Assembly: GCF_016920785.2 (NCBI RefSeq)
Contig: NW_024609857.1
Location: forward strand, 134,533,094 to 134,597,093
Source of the DNA: Ixodes scapularis
Taxonomy: Eukaryota > Arthropoda > Arachnida > Ixodida > Ixodidae
Length of the DNA: 64,000 nucleotides
Reading direction: 5' to 3'
Shown here: one piece after another, positions 8,617 through 20,120 of the stretch
Layout of the letters: each line of letters opens with the position of its first letter
How positions within the stretch are numbered: the stretch's first letter is position 1
The notes under the pieces: generated by a model
Database searches by the model: none
What the model was told of the DNA's origin: nothing
The model's input: the letters and a program-made list of their open reading frames with translations, nothing else
Translations under genes and position numbers: made by a program

Positions 8617-11600
8617 ACTGTTAGCAAAAATAACACGCCCAGACGTGTAAACCGTTGTCCCATAGCGGACACGTCGAAACGTGTTCGTTTTACACGAGGC
8701 CATCTGTGTTTTTCGTCTACACATGAGTTGCTGTGTAAACTTAACACGCTACACCGTGTCTGCCTTCCGCAAAACCGTTTCGAGCGTGTTCCTTATGAAG
8801 CATGGCGGTCAGCGGCCGAGAACAGGCGAGAGACGAGCCCAGCGAGCCGCGCGCCTTTCAGCCGAATTGAAAGCACACAGGGCGCGTTAGTTCTCGTTCG
8901 ATGTCTTTTATACACAGTAAAGTCTCCAAGCGGCAGACGTAGCTACTTGCAAAGGTTCGTACGTGTGTTTTCGGCGGTCGGCGGCGTCATAGCTTTAACG
9001 AGCCGCTAGACAAAAAAAGAAAAAAACGAATGCCGAACTCTCATGGATAAATAACTTGAGCAAACTATTTAGAATCGGGCGGTAACCTGCGCCACCTATC
9101 GAGATTTCTAGCAGCCTGTTTTAAAAAAAAAAGACGAGTCTGTTAACACTGGGAACGACCACGGCCACACAGCAACCCTACATACAACGCAGGCAACACA
9201 GCACACAGCTACACGGCACCGACATATACACAAACACAACAACCGAAACAACGCCCGACACAACGCCCGACACTTCCTACTCGATATCCATTTCTCCCCG
9301 CGGCGCATATAAGCTTGACATGTGCGGGTGAGCTCCTTGGTCACTGACCATTACAGGTTTATAGAAGAATACACAAAACAGGGCGCAATGGACAGCCGTG
9401 TGTTAGAACTGTTTGCATTTAAAAAGTATGGAGGCAAAATCTATAATGCTAGTCCGTTGCAATAAATAATGATACGTTAACAATAAATCTTAAACCGGTC
9501 ATGAAAAAGTTCAAATTTTTGTTATTTTCTTGCTTGACCAGTGTTATGAGCAGTCCGACTAGCATAAATCAGATAGAAAAGCAAATTATTGGGATTTTGT
9601 CATTACCTATACAATAATAAATGAAAATGATCCTTGCGCAAAGCATTTTTTATATATTTTTGTGAAGGACATCCGGACATCCGCCCAACACTTCACTTCC
9701 GCTAGTTGCAGCAGTTGCAGTACGGGAGCAGACGCCTTCACTTTTGGGGCGTTTTGATGCAGTTTGTTGACGTATGTCGTGTCGGTGTCGAGAAGAGCGG
9801 TGGGGCTTGGGAGTTTGTGACCGGTGTTATTCGTGAACACTGGTGTGGGGCGCTGATGCGTCTTTTTTTTATACTGCCACCACCCCGAACTTTGAAGATA
9901 CACGGGCCCGTAGCAGTGTATTATGCTAAATAGCGAGCTCCTTCTCTGTTGACGTCGCTTTCCTGGTACCACTCGTGGATACTGCAAGCGTTTAAACAGT
10001 GTGCACCGTCTCGCCTACATCCCCGGTGACGTACTCGACCTGTTGAAACTTATTGCTTCCGTCATTTTAGAGTACGCAAGGCATTTATCTCGTTGTTCTG
10101 GTTTCGGTTATAAAAGCAAGGCAAAACGCTCGTAGTTCCCGCCCTCAGTACACGTTGGACATCTTCCACACTTTGACACCGGATAACTGAATGAACGAGG
10201 ATTTACATTCACTTCCGAGGTTACTCTCGCCGCTTCCTCACCGTTGAGCAGCAGGATGAGCTGGCGACAAGCCGCGGATGAAAGGCTGGAGCATCAACAG
10301 CCCAAGCGCACTCGGTGCCGATGCGGGCGACGCGGGTTTCTGTCAACCGGGAGGCCAGCACAAACCGTGACCATTCCAGCTCTTCGTCATGACACGGTGT
10401 TGCAGAGAGCAGGGTAAAATACAGCTACACGGATCACCGAAGCAAACGACTGCTATCTTAAATCTTGGCTTGTGATTGCGCCTTTGTAGTAGATCATCTT
10501 ATTCGTTTTGCTGGAGAGACGCAAACGACGGGCGTAACAAAATCGCTTGCATATTCCGCATATCTCACAAAAGCATTTACCCTGTCACCTTGCGAAAAGC
10601 GCGAAACACGGAGTCCGCACCGTCCTAAGCTTCCCGTTTTTTACCTGCTTTAGAGCAGTTTGTACCTGCTAGTAGATATGCCTACTGAAACTGAAACAGG
10701 GCAGTGCCAGAGAGAAAGAGACAAAGTTGAGAAAGCTTGCTCGCTCTCTAATTTCTCAACTGTCAAGTGATTGTACCATAATAAATGCACCAACGCGTCT
10801 TCCAAAATAAAGAAAGAGCACTACGTTCACAACATAAAAAATGGTCTCAGTACATGCATCTGTGGGCAGGTAGGAAACCTTGCCCTTATTTATTCACGCC
10901 GCATGATTGCCGCAACAAACTCGTTGCAGGACCGAATCATACTCGAGCGGTGTGTGTCGCTATGCAAACGCAGTCCAACACGAAGCATAAAAAACGGCAG
11001 ATTTAAGACAACAATCCGGAGTCCATTATTCAATTAAAACAACGTAATTTTGTTGAAAACGCCCGCTGCTTCTTACTCACGGTATGTGTCGGGATACTTC
11101 CACAGTTCGAAACGGAATGAGGGAAGATTTACTTTTAAAAACGCTCGCTGCGTCCTCCCGGACCAGCTGGACCGGACCAGCTGACGACGACGGGACTGTA
11201 CCCGTTGAACCTCCACCACGCAACAAACAATTTGCGCTCCGTGTTAAAAGCGTGGTTCAAACAGACCCGGAATACAAAGCACCGCACCACACACGACGAA
11301 TGTTTCAGCTCTTTTTCGCATCGCCGGGTTGCACCAAACAGAACGAGATCGCCGAAGTCAACGCCGCGCTGTCGTGAACCTTGGCTTGTGGTTGCGAACT
11401 CGTGGACTCTGTGACTCCCTTCGCTTTCAAAGCACACACGACGATTACGAATGCTACTTTCCGTCTTCCAGGAACATCACAGGGGCACTTCTCCGGTCAC
11501 GTCTTCACTATGTGCTCGCTAACTCCGAAGCTCTATGCGAAGCTTCTCGCGTCCCGTCAAACCAAAACAGTAGCGACGCCATGCGTACTTGCCAGATTTT

Positions 11601-12286
11601 CTCCGGTCAAACAAAAACGACGAAAGCCAACCGGCGCTTGCTTCCAGCGTACATCGGCGTTGCGCTTGCGCTGTGGCCAGATCGCCAGATCGCTTGCAGT
11701 TGAAGCGGTTGAAGGTTGAAGCAAAAACGAAACCAACTGCAATGTCACGTGTTCACATCGAGGACACGCTTTTTATATCCATTTTAACTGTTTGGAACGA
11801 ATAATTAGACCCATAACTTTATTTGTGGTGTCTAAGAAACTGTTATCAGGACCCCTAAACTAAATACAAACATGGGCGACATGAAGCGAGCCGCATTGCC
11901 ATCGACCAGAAGATGGCGGCGAGCCCGGTAAGCGTGGGTTTCGCCAACGTCCTGCGACATGGCGCAATTGCTTTTGGTGCATATCCGTCTCCGAGACATG
12001 TTTCTTTCCGCGGCATTTGTCTCGACGGTCCTTTCTAAGTGTGTCCCCAAGCATTCCGGTGCTTCGATAGCCGGCAATGCCGCGGTCATCGACGGGGGCG
12101 ATGCGTGTTTTCGAGGTCGGCTACACGGTTATGCGTGTATGACCGAACCAAAACACGTTTTTTACAACCTCGCATGATTTCTGAACGAATTATCCGTTAC
12201 TCATCGTGTAAATTTATGGTAATTTGTGTAAATGGCGTGTTTTTTCACCCCAAATATTCGCCAAATACACGGGACTTGCTAACAGT
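8617..12286. mobile_element. 3.67-kb TIR DNA transposon of unassigned superfamily
   Basis: The ends are ACTGTTAGCAA and TTGCTAACAGT, an exact inverted repeat, inside an LTR whose uninterrupted copy is known (5581-5837). The target word GTAC is present on both sides (8613-8616, 12287-12290). Because that word is palindromic, the alternative of a TA duplication with ends CACTGTTAGC/GCTAACAGTG cannot be excluded. Both subterminal regions carry many ACACG/CGTGT words (about eight in the first 150 bp, about seven in the last 190 bp), as expected of transposase-binding sites. No ORF longer than about 126 codons is present and none resembles a transposase, so the copy is non-autonomous. Two partly similar internal stretches (about 10180-10500 and 11100-11420) hint at an old duplication. 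Confidence 0.8.
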
Positions 12287-12374
12287 GTACCCGTCTCGGT
12301 GACGAGCGGGTATCGTCGAAATAAACCGCTTGTTTTTTTAAGAAAATGAAGAACGAAACGTCTGTGTGACTACA
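12287..12374 (+). repeat. Second part of the split 3' LTR
   Basis: It resumes with GTACCCGTCTCGG and runs to GTGTGACTACA, matching the last part of the 5' LTR. It is followed by the CTAC duplication and then by hAT-type sequence. Confidence 0.88.
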
Positions 12375-13185
12375 CTACTAACAACTTTCGAAATAGGGTG
12401 CTAATATTGCTCATCACAAAGGTTTGAGCGCAGAAATAAATAAGACGCCGGCCAATGAAGTGACATTCCCGAGCAAGGGGGCCCCTCACATTCCGTTCCC
12501 ACGCACTTATTCTCGGCAGCCGTAGAAACTGTATCACAGGCGTCCTTTAGCCAAGGTGGCGACGAGCAACAAAAACATAATTCCGGCGCGCACGAACGCG
12601 GGAAGAGATGGTTAACAACCCTTGGTGGGGTATTGACCTAATCCGGTAATGCACGCAAGCGCCGCGCCTCCAGCTGCAACTGTGAAAGATGGGGACATTC
12701 CAGAAGTTCTGTTCATGTTGTCTGCCTTTAGTGCGTTCTGACTCAAGCGGTTTGGGGGTTCCACTAGGGGCGCCACTGGAATGACCTCGCAGCTGGGCGC
12801 CTGTTCCCATGGTCGCCTCGTCGTCAGCGCATACTCCTTTGTAAAGTCGGACTCCGCCACGCACAAACGCTGACACGGATAATCTGCTCATGTGAGCACG
12901 TTCCCGCTTCCAGCTGCAACTCTACGAGCGACGATGCTTGTTCACGTAATCCTTCGCGTCCTTCCGACCTTCCACGCCAGGAAGACCTCCTCTTTGCTGA
13001 AAACGATTTACTTGTCAGGCGTGCCAGGATACAGTAATCGCCTGCGAGGATTGCGAGTCACCCTCGGGAGATCCTTTTGTTGGACCCGGCGTCAGCGGCA
13101 AAGCATAATTAGTTAAAAAAATCAGTAGAGTAGCACTAGCACTGCAACGAGACGCGCAGTCGTCCGGACGATCTCATCGTCGTGG

Positions 13186-13245
13186 AGCGAGACTTGAACC
13201 CTTGACGGTCAGGTGCACTCGCTCAGTGTACTCTCCGAACGTCGT
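13186..13245 (-). repeat. tRNA-like (SINE-type) segment
   Basis: Read on the minus strand it has a box-A-like ACTGAGCGAGTGCACC and a box-B-like GGTTCAAGTCTCG about 30 bp later, the internal promoter layout of a tRNA gene. I cannot fold a full cloverleaf, so a tRNA-derived repeat is likelier than a working tRNA gene. Confidence 0.35.
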
Positions 13246-13280
13246 GGGAATAAAGAGGGGCCAGTCATAACATTCTCAAC

Positions 13281-13655
13281 TTGCCGAAGAAAAATAAAAA
13301 AAAAGGAAGAGAGTTTGTTATAAATGACCCTCTAGCCAAACAAACCTCACATGTTTCGTTATGGATACCGAAGATGCCGACACTCGGTTACCGGACCCTG
13401 CACAGCCTGTTTCCGCAATTCAATGCTGCCGTTCCAATCAGCGCGTCGGTGGAACGTTTTTTAGCTTGGCTGGAGGCGTATTTAGAAGGAAAAAAGAAAA
13501 ACTCTGTGATAAGAAATTTGAAAGTCAATCGCTTCTGCGAGCGAATAAAATTTTTTGGCGAAAAGCCAAAACATGAAATGACTGCATTTATTTTTAGCTC
13601 TCAGGATTTTTCACGGATCAAAACTGCTGTTGATTTTGCTACCACAAAAAATTAA
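13281..13655 (+). pseudogene. hAT transposase C-terminal fragment
   Basis: The frame contains LFPQFNAAVPISASVERFL at about residues 43-61, matching the hAT C-terminal dimerisation motif (a hydrophobic stretch, then P-S/A-x-S-x-x-x-E-R-F). The rest of the transposase, including the DDE core, is not found nearby. The basic start (MPKKNKKKGREF) is probably not native. It is a relic within the hAT element that the gypsy element interrupted. Confidence 0.6.
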
Positions 13656-14278
13656 AAAAGTAACTTCGAAAGTTACTTTAAAGTATCTCGCTACTTTTTT
13701 TACAGTAGTTGGTGGTTTACTCAATTACCATTACAAATGTGTAATTTCTACTCTACTCCAATTACGTTTTGGCGTCGATACTCAGTAACTTAACTACCCA
13801 TTTTGAGTAATTTATACATGTCTGGATTAAAGTACCACCTTACCGCAGACAGGCGCATTTGTAAATAAATACCACGACATTGTGTTACCGTATTGACTGC
13901 GGACACTATTGGGCCCAAGTTACTCCGGCAAATCAAATCACGTGACAACACGCGTTCACAAGCGCAAAGGGGGTAGGTTTTCCAACGATAAGGTGCAAAA
14001 CCATTATTGTGGGCTGAGAGCGACAACAATTGTTGTTAAGAGTTGTAAGAAACAACAGTTGTTAAATGGCCTTCATCATTCTGTTCACCTGTCCGCGGAC
14101 GCGTCGATGCCATTTTTATTGACTAGGCAATTGATCGTGTACCACATAACGGGTTGATATATAAGCTGACTAAACTACACTTACGTACTATTGTTTTTGA
14201 ATGGATTGAAAAGTTTTGGATTAACAGGCGCCAATCAGTTGTGATTGGCAAACGCCCCCCCCCCCCTCCCCTCTTCCG

Positions 14279-14611
14279 ATGACGTCAGGTGTCCCGGAGG
14301 GGTCTGTACTGGGTCCTGTGCTTTTTATTCTGTTCATCAATGATCTTTCCTTTGTCAGCAAATCTTGCGCTCGTTTATTATAGGATGACTGCGACGTCTG
14401 GCCGTCCCGTTATGAACCCTCACGACAGTACAATTTTACAAGATGGCTTAGACACAGTTTCAAACTGGTGTGACACGTGGTTGATGAAAATAAATAACAT
14501 AAAACAAAAGCTATGACTTTCATCTCGAAACGACATCTCACCCGTCACACGTACTTCATGGGTAGTGACGCCATTGAAAATGTCTCATCCTTTGAATATC
14601 TTGGCGTTCAT
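14279..14611 (+). pseudogene. CR1-like LINE reverse transcriptase fragment (left part)
   Basis: One frame gives SGVPEGSVLGPVLFILFIND, the RT motif that precedes the catalytic box in non-LTR elements. After frameshifts it continues to LDTVSNWCDTWLMKIN and FEYLGVH. The protein continues at 19307 with LSSDLTCNLHAEQIANKASR, which directly follows YLGVH in this family. The two parts are therefore one LINE split by the insertion at about 14612-19306. Confidence 0.7.
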
Positions 14612-14624
14612 GACGTCCGGCGCC

Positions 14625-15654
14625 ATGACGGGGAGCAAGGACGTGTGCGTCTGCTGCTCTGCCCAGTTTTTCGGTAGACAACTGCGCGTCATGTACTCAC
14701 CGGTTTCACTGCAAATGCCTAGATGTACGGGCCGAAGAATACGACATCTTCATGCAGACTAATAAAAGCAGCTACAAATGCAAGGATTGTTCAAGGCGCT
14801 CAAATCCTTCTGCGACGAGGCTTATCGGCGCTGGATCTGATGGCGGGGATACGCCCACACGCGGGAGTGCAGAATCCAACATTGGCGGAGGCGACAACGG
14901 CAACGGGGAATCAGCACATGACGGAACATCTTCGGAAACTATCTGCCTGATCGTGGGGCCTTCGTCTTGGCTCGATATTTTGACGGACGAGGTAAAGCTG
15001 CTACGCGCGGATAACAGTGCGCTCAGAGAGGAAGTCTCCCAACTTCGCCAAGCAGTTGTGAACGAGTCCATCGCGGCTGCTTCCAAAAACGCGTCACCCG
15101 TCGACCCGGAATTAGCGTCGCCTTCGTACGCTTCAGTTGCTATGGACGCCTGCCCCAAGACTCGGATTCAGGTACAACATTCGGATATACCTGCAAATAC
15201 GACTGCCCGTGGGATTTCGACATCTTCCCCACGTCAAGGAAACGGTGAGTTTTCCAACGTGACTCACGGTGCGAGTGATTACCCTCGCTCTAACCAGGAT
15301 CGTCGTCCAAGGCCACAGGTTTCATTCGGTCAAGCTACAAATTGCGGTGTCAGAGCGGTGCCGCGCACTCCGCCTTCGAAATGCTTGTTTGTTTCCCGTA
15401 TGGACCCAGCCACGACGGCCTCGGACATAGAGGCTATTGTGAAAACCGTCCACGGGGACAAACCAGTGATGTGCACGCGTTTAAAGACACTCTATCCAAA
15501 CTACAATTCGTTTCATCTCGCCACTGACGAGGAATCTTTGGTAGCGTTGAACAGCCCTGATGCGTGGCCGGATGGCTCTCTTTTTCGTCCGTTTTTTGGG
15601 AGGCTGCCTATTTCCCGGCATTACAGGACTATCTCGGAAAATGTAACAAACTGA
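14625..15654 (+). pseudogene. LINE ORF1 (PHD-like zinc finger, coiled coil, RRM-like C-terminus), frameshifted
   Basis: The ATG at 14625 opens a frame with DVCVCCSAQFF (Cys pairs). A shift near 14700 moves the remaining finger (FHCKC, YKCKDC) into the frame of the 300-codon ORF that starts at 14752. A coiled coil follows (LLRADNSALREEVSQLRQ, about residues 83-100 of that ORF). The C-terminal domain has KCLFVSRMDPATTASDIEAI and LNSPDAWPDGSLFRPFFGRL, similar to the RRM-like region of ORF1 proteins in Jockey/CR1-type LINEs. The ORF would supply the RNA-binding chaperone protein of the element. Its stop codon lies two bases before the ORF2 start. Confidence 0.7.
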
Positions 15655-15656
15655 TC

Positions 15657-18600
15657 ATGGCTCGAAAACTTAGTGAATATTATCAAAATGTTTGTGGTCT
15701 TAGAACCAAATCAGATGAATTTATATCGAATCTGCTGGGTTGTGATTACAACATCGTTACCTTATCGGAAACCTGGCTACATGATGGCATCGCCAGTGGC
15801 GATTATTTTCCGGCGTGTTTTTCTGTGTTTCGCAGGGACTGTGACAATGCGTCAGGAATAAGATACGGCGGTGGTGTACTGATAGCCTGCAATCAATCTC
15901 TGAACGCCCATAGACGTAACGATCTGGAAACTTATCGGGAATCGGTGTGGGTTGAAATTCCTTCTGCTGACGGATTCAACCTTCTGATTGGAACATATTA
16001 TTTTCCTCCCGCTTCAGATGCTGCGCTTTTCATAGACCACTTCAATTTCCTTGAAAACAACATAGATACGACTAAATATCACGTAAACATTTACTGAGAC
16101 TTTAATCTTAAAAAAGTTAATTGGCTTTCTGGCATTATTAACAGTGAAAGCTCATGTACGCGTCTAAAAGCAACTTGTTTATTCAGCTATTTAAATTTTA
16201 ATTATTTTACGCAAGAGTACAAGTTTGTGAATTGCTCCGGAAACATTCTCGATTTAGTTCTATCTAACTTTTGTGTTTTGAATGTGACTTATGTAAATGA
16301 TCCCCTGGTAACTGCTGATGCTTACCACCACTGATCTCTATGTCTATTTGCTGGATCGCGTTTGACCAGCTCCTCCTATGGACAGGAATGCGGTCACTGG
16401 CGGCCATCTTTAGGTAGAGTTATATCATCTCTAGCCATCATAGTAATATGGCGGACAGCGCAATGGCGGCCGGGTGCCATAAAATAGCCGTGGATCTAGT
16501 ACACTCTACCGTGGGAGATATTTCGTGCTTGATTCAAGTTGTTCGACGACGCAGACTCTTGAAACCCGGCGTGAACGGTAGCCTCATCTTTGAGGACCCG
16601 GAGAAAGTTCTACGAAAGTGCAGCACCGGGGGAAAGCAGCGCAGCTCGCATCGAAAGCAGACTCCGTAAAGGCGTCTGCTTTTGATGCTAATTTTGATGC
16701 GACTTTCGATGCGAGCTGTGCTGCTTTTCCCCCGGTGCTGCGATTTCGTGAAACTTTCACCGGGTCCTCAAAGATCGGGCTACCGTTCACGCTGGGTTTC
16801 AAAAACATGTTTCGTCAAACAATTTCAATCAAGCACGAAATATCATTCACCCTATTTTGACGGCAGCCTTCCACCACACCTGCCAAAACGCTGTCTGCCA
16901 TGGATGGATTACAGTGGCTGCAGGAGCTGTACCTTGGCTAGAGGTAATATAACTCTACCTAAAGATGGCCGCCAGTGACCGCATTCGCAGAGCGGGCAAA
17001 CGCGATCCAGCAATTGTCATTGAGATCAGTGCTTACCACCCTCCGATTGAGGTCTTGTTTTCAATGTCTTTAAAGGTCATATCACCTTGCTGCGTCCTGA
17101 GATATGCATATAGTCTCGGTGATTATTTTGGTTTATTTAATTATTTCACGAAATACGACTGGAATAGCATGTTACGAGGCTCAGATGTTGGTTCTATAGT
17201 GGACGGTCTCACATTGGTAGTTAGTGATGCAATGGATATGTTCATTCCTAAGTACCTTCAACGTCCCGAGAAGTGTCCCAAATGGTTCCCTAAAGATTTA
17301 CGACATTACTTAAAGTTAAAACTACATTATCATAGATTGTATAAAAAGACAAAGCTAAACGTGTGGTATGACAAATACAGCATATGTCGTAAACTAACAA
17401 AGCAACTCCTCGCTAATGACCAGTATCTGTACCGTAGGCAGGTGGAGCTTAGCTTAAACAAGCGACCCGAAGAATTCTGGCGCTTTGTGAAGAAGCATAC
17501 CAGGAAGGAGTCAAACTGCATAACGCTACATAATGAGTCTGGTATTCATACGTCACCTAAGTCTGTCTCTGAGCTGTTTTCAGAACACTTTAAGTCATGT
17601 TTTTCTAATCTCAACACTACTTCTTCTGTGGCATGGGATTCTGATGACTATTTACCTTTAACGAGTATTACGGTTGATGAGGTGGTTTCGGCTATCGGTA
17701 AACTAAATTCTAAGCTATCGACAGGTTCCGATGGTATTCCAAACTTTATTGTGAAGGGCTGTTTTGAAGTGTTTGCTCCTCTTCTCGAAAAGGTGTTTAA
17801 CATGTCGCTCCGGAAGGGTGTCTTTCCAAACACCAGGAAATGCTCAAATGTTGTGCCAATTTTCAAATCTGGTAATTGTGGCGACATCACTAATTATCGT
17901 CCTGTATCTCTGTTAAATGCCTTCTCAAAAGTGTTCCAGAAGGTGATGTACAGCCGTTTGTATAACTATTTTAAGAGAAAGATTGTTCCTGTTCAGCATG
18001 GTGTTTTAGCAGGAAGATCCGTGGAAACAAACTTATGCACATTTCTTAATTATTCTATGCCAGTTGTCCAGAGTCGGGGACAGGTAGATGCAGTATATCT
18101 GGATATGTCGAAAGCCTTTGACAGGGTTAATCATAACTTGGTATTGCTGAAACTCAAGAACTACGGGCTTGGCCCTGAGTACATTGCCTGGTGCAGGAGT
18201 TATTTACATGAAAGACAAAACTGTGTTAGAGTTTCTGGATACCTGTCGCGTCCTTTCATTTCTATTTCGGGTGTTCCTCAGGGCTCTAATCTTGGCCCTT
18301 TGTTGTTTAACATTTTTGTAAATGATCTCATATCCTCCGTAAAGCACTCGCAGGTGCTCATTTTTGCAGACGATGTTAAACTGTTTCGGCAGGTGGACTG
18401 TATCGCCGACTGTACTTTGTTGCAAGAGGATGTCTCGTCAGTACAGAAATGGTGCATTTCAAACAATTTACTTTTGAACCCCCGTAAAACCCAAGTGATG
18501 TCTTTGTCGAGAAGGCGTAACACGTTATCATATGACTATATTATAGAAATTGAGCCTATAAGTAGGACCAAACTAATAAGAGATCTAGAGGTTTTTGTGG

Positions 18601-19163
18601 ATGACCACCTTTCTTTTAATTCACATATTAATTCCATCGTCAGTCAGTCCATGCGGGCGTTGGGAATAATGGCTCGTTTAACTAAACCATTCAGCAGTCA
18701 TCACTGTCTGTTGCGACTCTACAGCACCCATGTATGCTCTAAACTTGAATTTGCATCTGTCGTTTGGAATAATATATCTAGCTCAGCAAGCGAAAGTATT
18801 GAACATGTACAAAGGCGGTTCGTACGTATAATCTACGATAGATATTTTGGTCGCAAATTTTACTTTGAATACAATCTGATTTTAACTAGACTAGGATTGT
18901 GCACTTTAAGTAACAGAAGGTCTATCCGGGATGTTCAGTTTTTGCATAAGTTGGTTCACGGATCAATAGACAGTTCTACTTTGCTCGCTTCTTTACATTT
19001 TCGCATTCCTGTTCACACAAGTTCTAGAAATCGTAGAGTGTTTTATCCAGATCACCTTCACTTCTCACCTCTATCACGAATTCAACATGTCCTTAACACG
19101 AAGTATTGCGGCATTGATATTTTTTGTACAACTTTGCCCCATATGTTTTACTCAAGTGCATGA
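15657..19163 (+). pseudogene. LINE ORF2: APE endonuclease and reverse transcriptase, interrupted
   Basis: Start ATG 15657 (MARKLSEYYQNVCGLRTK). The endonuclease has LSETWLHDG. The expected GDFN reads stop-DFN, with TGA at 16095-16097. DAYHPPIEVLF is the catalytic D-H-x-P motif, now split by the foldback element at 16330-17030. RT motifs follow: NYRPVSLLNAFSKVFQKVM, YLDMSKAFDRV, SGVPQGSNLGPLLFNIFVND and the catalytic LIFADDVKLF near 18360. The C-terminal region has LRLYSTHVCSKLEFASVVWN. Excluding the insert and its duplication, the frame is about 931 codons. The insert plus duplication is 711 bp, a multiple of three, so the reading frame is the same on both sides. Confidence 0.88.
16330..17030. 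mobile_element. MULE-like foldback element, 701 bp, 10-bp target duplication
   Basis: The ends are ACTGATCTC and GAGATCAGT. The direct repeat GCTTACCACC (16320-16329 and 17031-17040) flanks the element, the 9-11 bp size typical of Mutator-like elements. The inverted arms cover almost the whole element: GTCACTGGCGGCCATCTTTA near 16394-16413 mirrors TAAAGATGGCCGCCAGTGAC near 16960-16979. Deeper arms meet near 16660-16690, around TTTGATGC words. There is no transposase. A YY1-like AAGATGGCCGCC sits near each end. The MULE assignment rests on the duplication length and long arms only. Confidence 0.82.
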
Positions 19164-19306
19164 TTTTAAAATCGGTTTGATTATGAATGTATTTTTTTGT
19201 AACGGAAATGTAAGTCTTACATTGTGCTTTACCGCAAAGGCCAGCCGGCTGTTGGTAAGCACGCAAGATAAATATTGTATTGTATTGTATTGTAATGTAT
19301 CTCTCA

Positions 19307-20120
19307 TCGGACTTAACGTGCAACCTTCACGCTGAACAGATTGCTAACAAGGCGTCGCGAACTCTTTTGGGATTTCTTCAACGAACACTGTTCTAAGCAA
19401 GTTCAGATACAAAACTTCTTGCCTACACTGCCCTTGCCAGATCTCAACTTGAGTATGCATCAATCATCTGGCATATTCATCAAACGTATCTGGCAGATAA
19501 GATTAATCTACTCAAAACAAAGCTGTTAGATTTGTAGCTTCCGACTGCTCTCGATTTCCAAGTGCAAGAAGTTTAAAACTTCGACTTCACGTGTCACCTC
19601 TTCATACAAGGAAGCACCTCGCACACGTATCATTTATTCATAAACTTTATTACAGTCCCTCGCCCGTTAGGGATTCTTTCCTACTACCTGGCTCACCATA
19701 CATCGTCCCGTTTCGATCAGCTTTTCAAAATTAATCCTATGTTTGCACGAACCAGCATGTTTAAAAACTCTTACTCCTCGCTATATCGGACTGGAACAGC
19801 CTTCCCAGAGAAATTGCCTCCACTAGTGACAATCAGTCCTTTGTCTCCGCTCGAAACATGTTAAACTTTGAATAGTTTTGTACCCCTGCAATGTTTGTGG
19901 TTGTCAATGTATTGTTTGTGATGTACATGTTTATATTGTGCGTCATCTTGTTTATATCTTATATTTGAAGGCAAAAAATGCGTCAAACGCTTTGTATCTT
20001 TATTATTTTTTAATTTGTCTGTCTTTGTTACTACTTGGTTTAGTCGTACCACATTTTGTTTCACGTTCCCCTTATGTAACGCCCGAAAGGGCCTTTAGGG
20101 TAAAATATATAAATAAATTG
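19307..20120 (+). pseudogene. CR1-like LINE fragment (right part) with 3' UTR
   Basis: It continues the RT interrupted at about 14611: LSSDLTCNLHAEQIANKASR, then LLGFLQRTLF, then a stop and LARSQLEYASIIWHIHQ. After stops comes a T-rich 3' UTR with a small stem (CGCCCGAAAGGGCC, about 20081-20094) and a tail near ATATATAAATAAATT, as in CR1/L2-type 3' ends. It is heavily decayed. Confidence 0.65.

Larger units (their letters stand above)
5581..12374 (+). mobile_element. Ty3/gypsy-type LTR element with internal deletion, interrupted in its 3' LTR
   Basis: The 5' LTR is 5581-5837 (257 bp, TGTTGTCAAC...GACTACA). The 3' LTR is 8444-8616 plus 12291-12374, because a TIR element (8617-12286) landed inside it. 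The direct repeat CTAC flanks the element (5577-5580 and 12375-12378). The LTRs are nearly identical except for a few substitutions; one changes the CRE-like GTGACGTCAC of the 5' LTR (about 5671) to AAGACGTCAC in the 3' LTR. Internal coding is reduced to gag, protease and fragments of pol, so the copy cannot supply reverse transcriptase or integrase. Confidence 0.9.
12375..13815 (+). mobile_element. Right part of the hAT-like remnant
   Basis: This part contains the dimerisation-domain ORF (13281-13655) and a right arm rich in AGTAACTT/AAGTTACT words (13660-13815), like the left arm at 5430-5580. The first 900 bp lack a recognisable transposase core. The segment at 13186-13245 looks tRNA-derived. 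The outer terminus near 13815 is a guess from composition. Confidence 0.45.
14612..19306 (+). mobile_element. Nearly full-length Jockey-like non-LTR retrotransposon nested in a CR1-like LINE
   Basis: The two-ORF structure is preserved: ORF1 (14625-15654) and ORF2 (15657-19163), separated by only two bases. The 3' end is an (ATTGT)n-type tail at about 19271-19300. The flanks are the two halves of another LINE's RT. Lesions visible by eye are a frameshift early in ORF1, one TGA in the ORF2 endonuclease and a 701-bp DNA element in ORF2. Assignment to the Jockey/CR1 group rests on the APE-type endonuclease followed by an RT with FADD. The exact clade is not decided. Confidence 0.82.
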
